Shown here: positions 42,302 through 50,787 of the stretch, piece by piece
Layout of the letters: each line of letters begins with the position of its first letter
Position numbering within the stretch: position 1 is the first letter of the stretch
NCBI GenBank assembly: GCA_018830485.1
Contig: JAHJRQ010000013.1
Location: 154,778-218,777, forward strand
Direction of reading: 5' to 3'
DNA from: Pseudomonadota bacterium
GTDB taxonomy: Bacteria > Desulfobacterota > Desulfobulbia > Desulfobulbales > Desulfurivibrionaceae
DNA length: 64,000 bases
The notes under the pieces: generated by a model
What the model was told of the DNA's origin: nothing
Database searches by the model: none
Seen by the model: the letters and a program-made list of their open reading frames with translations, nothing else
Translations under genes and position numbers: made by a program

Positions 42302-44128
42302 TTAGGCCGGCGTTGATTCGGCATTGATGAGATTATCGAGGAAACGGTCCCAATGGCCGTCCTTGTCAAGTTCGTACCCTGCATTTTTTGCAGCGGTAAT
42401 AGTATCACCCTGCCATTTACCATCAATGGGCAGCGTCTCTTTGTACAATTCATTAAGGACCCGCTGGACAAATTTTGTCTGGGATTCAACATGGCGCCAG
42501 GCAGTACTGGTGCCCAGATCACAATGCCAGTGATCGCGATGAGCGGCATTATAATCGTAGTTGAGGACGGTGCCGAACACCTTGCGCAGGGAGGCCTCGA
42601 TCCGCAGATACCGATACCAGTCCGTCGGGGCATTGAGGGTTAAAAATTTATTGGCATCACTCCACCACAAGCCGTCCACATCGATGGCCAAGCCCTGGCC
42701 ATGCTGCCCAGCCTTGTTCACATAGAGGCCACCGGTCAGAATGAGACTGGGCGCCGTCATCTCGACCTTGGCCAGCAACGGCGCCCAGTTGTTCAAGGCG
42801 TCCTGCAGGGACTGTTGACCGCGGAAGATCCTCTTGGTCCTGGCCGGCAGCGGCTCCGGCACCCCGTAGCCCTGGGCCGGCAGCCGATCATAGGCCAGAC
42901 GATAGGTGCCGGCATGGGTGATGTTGATCAAGGGGACATTCAAGGCCACGCTGAAGGTGTCGGTGATTGCCTGGCCCCAGGCGATCTCATGGATGCTGAG
43001 ACCATGCGCTTTCGCCGAAGCGGCAGGAATCCGCTCCAGATCGAAGTCATAGGAGGAGCCATCAATCATGATATCAAGATCAATCTCGTCGGCATTTTCC
43101 TTCTCCATGCTGATCTCGTTGATCTGAATGCCGGGAATGACAATGGCTGGCTTGAGAATACGCCGATCGCCCTTGGTCTCGATGGTCAGGTTGTTATCCG
43201 TATAGCTGGCGCCGTTATAGTCGATACTGCCGCTGTTGCCCGCCCCTTCCGCCGAGTAGGTCACCTTGATGACAAGATGGGCGCGGGGAATAGTATTGCC
43301 CATGATGGTGGTCTGCGGCATGTCCAGGGTGAAGGAGAGCGTTGCGGCGCTGAGCTCATTGACGACACCGCTGCCGTTGTAGCTGGCGGGCCCATCGACG
43401 ACAAATCGCGTGCCGGCCGTAAAGTGAAAGAAATCGGACCAGGGCCGGTTGCTGCTTAGTTGCACACTGCGCGGCGCCGCCGCATAACTCAGCCCCTGAC
43501 TGACTGTGCCGCCACCGGCCAGGCGGGCATCCACCGGCCAATGGACGATATTCAGGCTCTTGCCGCCGCTCAAGGCTCGATCCAGCCCTATCCGCCGGCC
43601 TTTACCGGTGGCGGGGTCGATGATCTCAAGCTTGGTGGCACCGGCCTCGCCGCTGCCCTTGATCCCCACCACCACGAAGCCGCCGGACGCCGGACGCCCT
43701 GCCCCTTGCAGCACCAGGAGCGGCCCATAACGCAGGAGCATTTCCTCGATGCTCTTCTCGGCCCCCTTTTTCACGGGCCTCTCCACCAGGCCGGTCTGCA
43801 CCAAGAGATCGTGCAGCTCTGTCTTGGTCAACGACCGCCCGCTCTGAAAAGCAGCCAGAACCGGGTCGCCGAGCTGCTGCACGACGCTGGCCACACTCTC
43901 CTGGCCCTTGTTTTTCCAATTGATCATCACCGCCAGGGGGCCGGCCCAGGCCGTGTCCTTGGCCGGGTGATGGACCCGGGGCCATGGCTTCTGGGCCCGG
44001 GCGGCGATCGGTTTGGCAAAGGCGAAGACGGTGCCCATGCCATATGTTGTGGAACGCCGGGACAGTGACGACGCCCGACCCTTGGAGCTGTACATGGTTC
44101 GTTCAACGCTGGCAAGTCGATTACTCAT
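42302..44128 (-). CDS. Degenerate papain-like domain fused to extensin-like/M15 peptidase
   Basis: This 608-residue protein is the last gene of the protease cluster. Residues 50-185 follow the papain-like/C39-like pattern (DTAWAGPLAVMINWKNK, MLLRYGPLLVL, GGFVVVGIKGSG, EIIDPATGKGRR), but the position expected for the catalytic Cys is A60 and that for His is F151, so it should be inactive. The middle is beta-rich and unfamiliar. Residues 440-545 match the extensin-like C-terminal/M15 metallopeptidase: HGQGLAIDVDG (H476, D483) and AHRDHWHCDLG (H533, H535), with the zinc ligands intact. That domain cleaves peptidoglycan cross-links in relatives. No signal peptide is present. The start codon shares one base with the preceding stop. 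Confidence 0.75.
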   Translation of the reverse strand: MSNRLASVERTMYSSKGRASSLSRRSTTYGMGTVFAFAKPIAARAQKPWPRVHHPAKDTAWAGPLAVMINWKNKGQESVASVVQQLGDPVLAAFQSGRSLTKTELHDLLVQTGLVERPVKKGAEKSIEEMLLRYGPLLVLQGAGRPASGGFVVVGIKGSGEAGATKLEIIDPATGKGRRIGLDRALSGGKSLNIVHWPVDARLAGGGTVSQGLSYAAAPRSVQLSSNRPWSDFFHFTAGTRFVVDGPASYNGSGVVNELSAATLSFTLDMPQTTIMGNTIPRAHLVIKVTYSAEGAGNSGSIDYNGASYTDNNLTIETKGDRRILKPAIVIPGIQINEISMEKENADEIDLDIMIDGSSYDFDLERIPAASAKAHGLSIHEIAWGQAITDTFSVALNVPLINITHAGTYRLAYDRLPAQGYGVPEPLPARTKRIFRGQQSLQDALNNWAPLLAKVEMTAPSLILTGGLYVNKAGQHGQGLAIDVDGLWWSDANKFLTLNAPTDWYRYLRIEASLRKVFGTVLNYDYNAAHRDHWHCDLGTSTAWRHVESQTKFVQRVLNELYKETLPIDGKWQGDTITAAKNAGYELDKDGHWDRFLDNLINAESTPA

Positions 44129-46524
44129 TATGTGGCCTCCTGCGATATTGTTTCATCATCGGCTGGTTCCGTGATCGTTTCATCATCCTTGTGAGCGCGC
44201 TCGGGCAGGGTGGGGTCAGGGCCGGACTGCGGCCCGGCCCCGATCATCTCGGCGCTCTCGAGATTTTTTTTATCCTCTTGGTCCTTGCCCTGTTCCGGGG
44301 CACGCCCCGCATTTTTCTTACTGCCGGCGTCATCAATGAGGGCCAGGGAGGAAATCAGGTCCATTTCATCAAGCGCTGAGGCCTGGGCCAGCTTCCTTTC
44401 GGTGGCAAGGGGCAGTCTGGGTTTCTCCTCGGCCAGCACCTCCTGGGCAAAGCTGTCGAGGCGTTGACTGATGTCATGCTTGCCCAGATCAAAGGTGGTG
44501 GCGTGGGACAGATCGTGGCCCAGATGGTCGAAAATATCATGGGACAGCTGGCGGCTGGCCGGCTTGTCGTTGCCGGGCACAGGGCGCGATGCCGGGCCAG
44601 GACCAGCCACCTCGTCTTTCTTGTACTGGCCGAGGGCGGCCTGTTTCAGTTTTTCCTGGAAATCATCCTCCTCATCATCAACGGTCTGTGCCAGGGCCGC
44701 CAGGACATCTGACATCTCGGCGGCCAGCTCCTCATCACTGAGCTCCGTCTGACTGGTGTCCTCGCCATCCTCCGCCTGGCTGGTGTCCTCGCCATCCTCC
44801 GCCTGGCTGTCATCCTCAGAATAGGCGGCACTTTCGGTGTCCCACATCGCCCCGCTTTCTTCTTCCTCCCCCGGCTCTTCATACATGCTGCTGACCAGGC
44901 TCAGATAGGGATCGAGGCGGACCGCGCCCCCAGAAAATCCTTCCGCCCCCACCGCCAGACCGTACGACAGCCCCAGCCCCTGAGCTGTTGCTGCCTGCCG
45001 GGCGGCGTTGAGCATCTCATCGAATTTGGCCATGACATAGTCGCCGGGACAGGTGGTTGCCGCCCATTCCCGATGGCCCTTGATGTTGGTCCTGTTGATG
45101 GCGATGCCGTATTTGTCGGCAAGCCAGCGGACCAATGTGGCGGCGGCGGCAAGGGCGGCCTGGGGCACGGCGACCTTCTGGTAATCACCGATAAAAGCAA
45201 TGCCGATATTGCCCGCATTATGCCCACCGACGTGGGCCCCGGTGCGCTCCATATTTTCCCGGCCCTGCCAGATGCGGCCATCAGGGCTGATGAGGAAATG
45301 ATACCCAATGTCCTGCCACTTCTTTGCCTTGATGTGGTAGTTCTGGATGCCTCTGATTCTTTCCTCGACGGGCAGCGTGTCGGCGTTGGGAGTGGCGGTA
45401 TGGTGGATGGTGATCTGCTTGGGAGTATGGACACTGCCCACCGTGCCCACCTTGGCGGCGCCCCAGCTGGCCCGCAGCTGGACGCCATCAGGGGGGCTGG
45501 GTACAGAGGCACCGAGTTCAACCGCCAAGGACCGGGCCGGCCTTTCACCCCGGTCACGAGTTTTGCTGTCGTCCTGAAAAAAAGAAGACATGGTCTTGCC
45601 GAGGGGCGCCCTGAATTGCCGGGCCATGCCGATGGCGAGACCGGCGGCCACGATACCGGCCTGGGTGAGCCAAGCCGGCGGATTCGGGGTAGGCAGGTGG
45701 GCTTTGTCGCGGGCCACCTGGAAGATCAGCGGTTTGGCCAAGGCCTTGCCCGTGGCATCATAGGTGACCCAGCTTGACCCCTTGGTATTCCACAACCAGA
45801 AGGGCTTTTTGGCCCTGGTCTTCCGGGTGTTCTCGACAACCTTCTTGCCTTGTTCACCATGCCAGAAATTCATGCCGGCTCCGCCCTGGGCAGCCGTGCA
45901 GGTCACCCCCAGGGTCTTGGCAATCTCAACGGCAATGCCCGGCACCTTTAATTGCCCCATATTGAAGCGGAGCAGGTAGGGATCGACAACGGCATCGCCA
46001 ATGCCTCTGAAACTGTCGGAGGCGTAGCCGCAATAGCACCCCCAGATCTGCCAGGCCGCTGTTTCCATGTGATTGTTCTTGATCTGCTGCAGGGTGGCCG
46101 GATCGACCGCATGGGTGAAGAAGCCGGCCACCAGGGCATCTTCCTCCTGCATCGCCTTGATGGCCTTGGCATTGGAGTTGCCGGCCATCTTGTCTATCTT
46201 TTTGGCCAGCTCCCTGAGCCGTTTACCCTGGTCAAAATAATAGGCCAAAGAAAGCCTTGTCGAATCGCCATGACAGGCGATATGGACCTGGCGGATCTTC
46301 TCCGGGGCCTTGGCCAGGGCCTCGATCATAATATTCTTGGTCCAGGCCTGGAGCACATAGATGACGTCCGATGGATAGAGGGCCGCCAGGGTGTCCTTCA
46401 GGGTGGCGGCCACCAGCTCCAGGGAGCGGTTGTTGTCCTGGCCGCCGGGAAAGGCCGGCGTGGGGCCGCCATCACCGGAAAACCCGTAAAAAATGTAGAT
46501 CGCTTGTGCAGTTTGATTGCTCAT
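44128..46524 (-). CDS. Caspase-like domain fused to PGRP-type amidase
   Basis: In this 798-residue protein, residues 1-235 look like a caspase-fold cysteine peptidase of the CHAT/DUF4347 kind: RQVHIACHGDSTRLSL (H85) and WQIWGCYCGYASDS (C163/C165). A possible membrane or amphipathic helix lies near residue 290. Residues 365-510 are an N-acetylmuramoyl-L-alanine amidase of the peptidoglycan-recognition family: ITIHHTATP (H374), GYHFLISPDG (Y408), IKGHREWAATTCPGD (H484, C492), so the zinc site is complete. The C-terminal 280 residues are acidic and low-complexity, including a tandem SQAEDGEDT repeat. No signal peptide is seen. Peptidoglycan cleavage is well supported; the peptidase activity is inference. 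Confidence 0.8.
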   Translation of the reverse strand: MSNQTAQAIYIFYGFSGDGGPTPAFPGGQDNNRSLELVAATLKDTLAALYPSDVIYVLQAWTKNIMIEALAKAPEKIRQVHIACHGDSTRLSLAYYFDQGKRLRELAKKIDKMAGNSNAKAIKAMQEEDALVAGFFTHAVDPATLQQIKNNHMETAAWQIWGCYCGYASDSFRGIGDAVVDPYLLRFNMGQLKVPGIAVEIAKTLGVTCTAAQGGAGMNFWHGEQGKKVVENTRKTRAKKPFWLWNTKGSSWVTYDATGKALAKPLIFQVARDKAHLPTPNPPAWLTQAGIVAAGLAIGMARQFRAPLGKTMSSFFQDDSKTRDRGERPARSLAVELGASVPSPPDGVQLRASWGAAKVGTVGSVHTPKQITIHHTATPNADTLPVEERIRGIQNYHIKAKKWQDIGYHFLISPDGRIWQGRENMERTGAHVGGHNAGNIGIAFIGDYQKVAVPQAALAAAATLVRWLADKYGIAINRTNIKGHREWAATTCPGDYVMAKFDEMLNAARQAATAQGLGLSYGLAVGAEGFSGGAVRLDPYLSLVSSMYEEPGEEEESGAMWDTESAAYSEDDSQAEDGEDTSQAEDGEDTSQTELSDEELAAEMSDVLAALAQTVDDEEDDFQEKLKQAALGQYKKDEVAGPGPASRPVPGNDKPASRQLSHDIFDHLGHDLSHATTFDLGKHDISQRLDSFAQEVLAEEKPRLPLATERKLAQASALDEMDLISSLALIDDAGSKKNAGRAPEQGKDQEDKKNLESAEMIGAGPQSGPDPTLPERAHKDDETITEPADDETISQEAT

Positions 46525-46569
46525 CTTTCACCTCAAAGAACGCTTAACAAAGGTGCCGGGACTTTTCCC

Positions 46570-47337
46570 CTAGGCGTCTAACTCCATGCTGATCACAGCA
46601 TAGGGATCCAGGGCAATTTTCAACGTATTCGGCCCCTGGCCCAAGGCCTGGCCATCGACACTGAGCTGAATGGTCTGGGCGTCGCTGGCCAGGATCTCCA
46701 CCGGAATGCCGTTGATGAGGGCGGCCGGATATCCCTGGTGCCGGCTGACAATGAGATTGTCGCCATCCAGCTTCAGCACCGGGCCGCCCTGTTCCTGGCC
46801 GAGACTCACCGCCAGCACCCGCGGGACGGACTGCTTACGGCGCGCCTTCTGGATCATATTGGCCAGCTTGTCGTACTTGTCCTTCATCTTTTTTTTGTCC
46901 GGGCTGGAGTCGCCGAGCACCTTATCCACCTTTATATTTCTGTTTTCCATTCTGCTGATATCCCTTGCCGACTTGACCCCGATCCGGCGCATCTCGAGCT
47001 TGGTCTCTTCATCAACCCCTTCCAGTTCATCGATGGCGATGTCATCTCCACTGATCGGCTCGGAGGTATGCTGAGCGATCTGGGCGTCGGTGATCGAACC
47101 CAACTGGATGGACATCTTGGAGAACCCGGTGTCACCACTCTTGGCGTTGGTGAACAACACCTTGCCATCCTTGAACGTTGGAAAGACATGAAGGTCCAGG
47201 GAGACATCCTTGACCGTATAGGTCAGCTTACGGTTGATGCCCTTCACCGCCAGGGTGTCCTGCGCCTTGTCCAGCTCAATGATGAACGAATCGAGAAAAC
47301 GTTCTATGTTCCAATCGTTACTCTCTCTCTGGGTCAT
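46570..47337 (-). CDS. Cluster protein of unknown function, 255 residues
   Basis: I do not recognise this protein. The start MTQRESNDWNIERFLDSFIIELDKAQDTL leads into a beta-rich N-terminal half (TYTVKDVSLDLHVFPTF, SIQLGSITDAQI). A central helix-hairpin-like segment (LEGVDEETKLEMRRIGVKSARDISRM) resembles HhH motifs found in DNA- or protein-binding contexts. The C-terminal half is again beta (VLKLDGDNLIVSRHQG, ISMELDA) like a small Ig-type domain. The ATG at 47337 overlaps the end of the previous gene. It is probably a structural or adaptor part of the surrounding protease cluster. Confidence 0.6.
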   Translation of the reverse strand: MTQRESNDWNIERFLDSFIIELDKAQDTLAVKGINRKLTYTVKDVSLDLHVFPTFKDGKVLFTNAKSGDTGFSKMSIQLGSITDAQIAQHTSEPISGDDIAIDELEGVDEETKLEMRRIGVKSARDISRMENRNIKVDKVLGDSSPDKKKMKDKYDKLANMIQKARRKQSVPRVLAVSLGQEQGGPVLKLDGDNLIVSRHQGYPAALINGIPVEILASDAQTIQLSVDGQALGQGPNTLKIALDPYAVISMELDA

Positions 47338-47635
47338 GTTCGCCAACCAAACCAAGCCGCATCCGGTGCAATACGGGAAATATTGTTGTTTCTATCTGTT
47401 GGGTGGGCGGCGCGCTGGCCAGCCTGACCTTGCCGCTGTCATCAACCTGGATGACCATCTCCACCGGCATGTCCACCGTGACCTCGGTGACCCAGCAGGC
47501 CAGCCCCACTGCCTCGTCGCGCACCTCGTCGGTAAAATCGGTGAAGCCCAAAACCAGGTCCAGCACCGGCGACAAAAATTCAAAGGCGCGGATGGGTTCC
47601 TGGGCCAGCTCTTCGTTATCGTCTGCCATGGCCAT
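47318..47635 (-). CDS. Small cluster protein of unknown function
   Basis: This 105-residue acidic protein (AFEFLSPVLDLVLGFTDFTD, then VTVDMPVEMVIQVDDSGKV) has mixed helix and strand, one cysteine and no signal peptide or membrane span. It overlaps the next gene of the cluster and starts two bases after the stop of the previous one, so its production is tied to both. It may be a small adaptor. No family recognised. Confidence 0.6.
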   Translation of the reverse strand: MAMADDNEELAQEPIRAFEFLSPVLDLVLGFTDFTDEVRDEAVGLACWVTEVTVDMPVEMVIQVDDSGKVRLASAPPTQQIETTIFPVLHRMRLGLVGEHDPERE

Positions 47636-47637
47636 GG

Positions 47638-49695
47638 TTAATCCATCATGTCGTTAGCCTGGTCCGGCCTGGTCTTAACGAGTTGCACCGGGAACACCAC
47701 CGCCCGCTGCCGGGTCTTCACCTTCATGCCATCAAGGGTATCCGCGCCGCTGTCGCCCGCCCCGCTGCTGCTGTCGCCGGTGACGGCTGCGGCCAGATGG
47801 ACGGCTGCCACCAGGGGAAAGACCACGATTTTTTCTTCCGTGCCCACGACCTGGCCGGTTAAGGCGTCAACCTCTTTTGGCTTCTGCAGCACGATGCGCT
47901 GGAGGTTGAATTCTGGATAGACAAAGAGGGCGGCGCTGTCGCCCGGCAGGGCCCCTAATTCGATGCGCGTGCGAGCCGCCACATTGTAACGCGCATGAAA
48001 GTCATCACTGCGCAGGGCCGCCAGCTCCAAAGGATCAAGAGCAGGATGCGCCGAGATCTGCGGCAACAATCTATTCAAGGCGTCCGGGCTCAACTCCATA
48101 CCACTCTTGAGCTTGCCGATATCGTGGCGAAGCTGTTTTTCCTCTATCCGGGTCACCGTCGGATTACGGGCATTGTTGCCGCTTGCCGTGGCCAGGGCAT
48201 AGGTGTAGCGGCATTGAAAGGTGATACGCCGCAGGTCCTTGCTAAATGAGCCCTGCCAGACCTTATGGCTGAAGGCCGGGTATTTGTTTTTGTCGGCCAC
48301 CACCACATTGCCCACCGTATCTTCCACCCGCTCAAAGATCGCCTCGCCCACCAGGGTGATGAGCTGCGATTTTGCCGTGCCCCGGGCCTCGCCCTTCTTG
48401 TTCTTCCAGACCAGGACGGCCTTGACCAGATACTCCTCGCCTGGTTTGAGATCCGCAAGCTTGGCACCGCTGATGGAGGCGACCACCGGCAGCGCGCCGC
48501 CGCTCAGGTCTTTGACGGGGTAGTTGACCTCGGCCAGAGTTTTCAGGGATACCGGCTCCTTCACCAACAGGTGCAAGGTGGCCATCTTGATGGGTTTCGG
48601 GGTGTTAAGCTTGAGGGGAAAGGCCAGGTCCTTGCCATGCCGGTAGGCGACCCGGGAACGGCCGTGAACCGTGATGCTCTTGATACCATCAAAATCAAGG
48701 CTGACGGCGTTGATCCTCTTATATTTGATATCATTTTCCCCCGCACCCAAGGCAAAGCCCATGCCCATCAGCAGTTTATCGAGGGCAGAGTCATCGACGC
48801 CCGGGTTGATCTTGCCCAGGAAATCAAGCTCGGCCTGGTCCAGCTTTTCAATGGTCTTAAAGGCATCCTTGAGACCATCCACCGCGATACCAGCGAGCTT
48901 GGCCGGCGAGACACTCTCCACCACGGACTTGATGGTTTCCGGCGACAGGACATTTTGCAGAAGGGGCATCAGGGCAGGCAGGGCGGCGAGCAGGGCCGGA
49001 GCGATCTGGGCCTCGGCATACTGGCGCTGGACACTTGCCGCTTCCGCGGCCACTTTCTTGTCGGTGTAGTAGACCCCCTGAGAGGTCGCCTTGGCAGTGG
49101 CAAACTGCTTGAGCAGATCCATGATCAGCTTGATCATTTCCCCACCGCCGGCGCCCCCTTCTCCTTTGGCGCCGCCGCCGAGGAGAGAGGGCAATATCTT
49201 CTCGGCGATGGGCAGCACCTTGCCGATGATGCCGGAGATCGCCTCCAGAAACATGGATTCTGCCAGGGGGGCTGGCTTATATGAAAAAGCTATGTTTTCT
49301 ACATGTTCATCATACTCTTGCATCACAGGTACCTCTCCTCTCCCTAAGGCCAGCGCTGCGCCGGAATCAGGGGCTGGAATGACTGCGACAATGTCGGAAA
49401 AGGCCGGCCCCGCCAGATCACGCGTCCGGAAACTAAAGAGCTGGATTGCGCGATTGCTCCTGGCAAACAGCGAGGCCGGCACTGCAATCCGCACCCGGCC
49501 ATCAACACCTGCCGGCAAGGGACCGAACAGTTCCGACTTGTGGACGACAGGGGACAACACCTTGCGCCCCTCCCGTTTTACGGTCTGCTCCCCATCACCA
49601 ATGGCATAGGAGTAAAAAAGATTACTGCCCAGGTCTGCCCGAAAATGGTGGTGCTGGTCCCGATAGCCGTCGTCGTTGAGAATCGCCAGAGCCAT
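47638..49695 (-). CDS. Large cluster protein of unknown function, 685 residues
   Basis: I do not recognise this protein. The N-terminal 110 residues are beta-rich (LGSNLFYSYAIGDGEQTVKREG, RVRIAVPASLFARSNRAIQLFS) and look like a small beta-sandwich. Residues 140-290 are helical with a glycine-rich linker (LLGGGAKGEGGAGGGE). The rest is beta-rich and includes two Ig/fibronectin-like stretches (EEYLVKAVLVWKNKKGEARG and similar). It lacks a signal peptide and membrane helices. Length and modular layout suggest a structural or substrate-presenting part of the cluster. Confidence 0.6.
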   Translation of the reverse strand: MALAILNDDGYRDQHHHFRADLGSNLFYSYAIGDGEQTVKREGRKVLSPVVHKSELFGPLPAGVDGRVRIAVPASLFARSNRAIQLFSFRTRDLAGPAFSDIVAVIPAPDSGAALALGRGEVPVMQEYDEHVENIAFSYKPAPLAESMFLEAISGIIGKVLPIAEKILPSLLGGGAKGEGGAGGGEMIKLIMDLLKQFATAKATSQGVYYTDKKVAAEAASVQRQYAEAQIAPALLAALPALMPLLQNVLSPETIKSVVESVSPAKLAGIAVDGLKDAFKTIEKLDQAELDFLGKINPGVDDSALDKLLMGMGFALGAGENDIKYKRINAVSLDFDGIKSITVHGRSRVAYRHGKDLAFPLKLNTPKPIKMATLHLLVKEPVSLKTLAEVNYPVKDLSGGALPVVASISGAKLADLKPGEEYLVKAVLVWKNKKGEARGTAKSQLITLVGEAIFERVEDTVGNVVVADKNKYPAFSHKVWQGSFSKDLRRITFQCRYTYALATASGNNARNPTVTRIEEKQLRHDIGKLKSGMELSPDALNRLLPQISAHPALDPLELAALRSDDFHARYNVAARTRIELGALPGDSAALFVYPEFNLQRIVLQKPKEVDALTGQVVGTEEKIVVFPLVAAVHLAAAVTGDSSSGAGDSGADTLDGMKVKTRQRAVVFPVQLVKTRPDQANDMMD

Positions 49696-49698
49696 GGC

Positions 49699-50739
49699 CT
49701 ATTTCTTCTCAGCCGCCGCCTCTTTATTGGGGCTGTTGGCCTTAATATCGGCAAGCTCAATATCCATGAAGTTATCGAGCTTGAAATAATCCGACTTAAA
49801 GGTGATATCGACGGAACCGGTGATCTTGGCGGCCAACTCGGTGGAGGCTTCGCTCTTGGCCGATGACACCGAGATCTGGGTCGACCGGTACGAACTGCTG
49901 CCGCCAGCCCCGCCACCGCCAAAAATTTTGCCAATCAGGCCTGTGCTGCCGCGGGCATAGGCCCCTGCCGAGAACGATTGTTTCGAGGCGGCCTTATCTC
50001 CCTTGGCGATCTGCTCCTTAGCCTTGATATCGAAGACCACCGCGGCCTTGACATTACCTTTCTCCACCACCAGACGGGTGATGCCCATCAGGATGGTTTC
50101 CCGCAGCAGCTTGCGCTGCTCCTTGGCCATGGCGATCTTGGCGTCCATGATCTTGGCCTTGACCTGGTTATCACCGATATCAAGGGCGTTGCCGTCTTTA
50201 TCGGTGAGCACCGCCTTGGGCTGGCCATTGTCGTCTTTCTCGTCATCGGAAAAATCAAAGCTGAACTCGTCGGAATTGTTCTCGGCCAGGTAGCCGAAGG
50301 CGGCCGCGTCATCCACCTCCTTGACGAACTTGGAGATCGAGGCCGTCGCCGTTTTCAAGAGGGTCTGGTAGCTCTCCATCTGCTTCAAGGTCACATTGAG
50401 ATTGGCGTTGAACACCCCTTCCAAGAGATCTGAGACGAATCTAGGGAAATCCACCTGGCGCACAAAATCACCGGCCAGCTGACCTGCCTGATCGATGCGC
50501 TTGTTCTGGTGCCGTTCGTCATCAATGAGATCTGAGGCCTTTTTGTCCTTGATGTTCGGCACCTTCATTGCCTCAACTCCGTTGCCACGGGCAAGGGTGC
50601 TGAACTGCTGGTTGTATATGTCTTTAAAAAGGGCCTTTTGCTCTGCCATCGGCATGGTGCTGAAGCTTTGAGAACCAGCCAAAATGCCCTGGGTATTTTC
50701 AAGCGCCTGCGCTTTTATGACCTTTGGATCAATAGTCAT
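49699..50739 (-). CDS. Cluster protein of unknown function, 346 residues
   Basis: I do not recognise this protein. The N-terminal two thirds is mainly helical and charged (LKQMESYQTLLKTATASISK, MDAKIAMAKEQRKLLRETIL), with an acidic loop (FDFSDDEKDDNGQ). A Gly/Ser-rich linker (IGKIFGGGGAGGSSSYRS) leads to a beta-strand C-terminal segment (KITGSVDITFKSDYFKLDNF). There is no signal peptide. It lies directly before the 685-residue protein, with three bases between. A helical body with a flexible tail would suit a structural subunit. Confidence 0.6.
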   Translation of the reverse strand: MTIDPKVIKAQALENTQGILAGSQSFSTMPMAEQKALFKDIYNQQFSTLARGNGVEAMKVPNIKDKKASDLIDDERHQNKRIDQAGQLAGDFVRQVDFPRFVSDLLEGVFNANLNVTLKQMESYQTLLKTATASISKFVKEVDDAAAFGYLAENNSDEFSFDFSDDEKDDNGQPKAVLTDKDGNALDIGDNQVKAKIMDAKIAMAKEQRKLLRETILMGITRLVVEKGNVKAAVVFDIKAKEQIAKGDKAASKQSFSAGAYARGSTGLIGKIFGGGGAGGSSSYRSTQISVSSAKSEASTELAAKITGSVDITFKSDYFKLDNFMDIELADIKANSPNKEAAAEKK

Positions 50740-50787
50740 CTACTAAACCTCCATATCCGCTGTGAGTGCTTGGCCGTTTTCCAGGTA

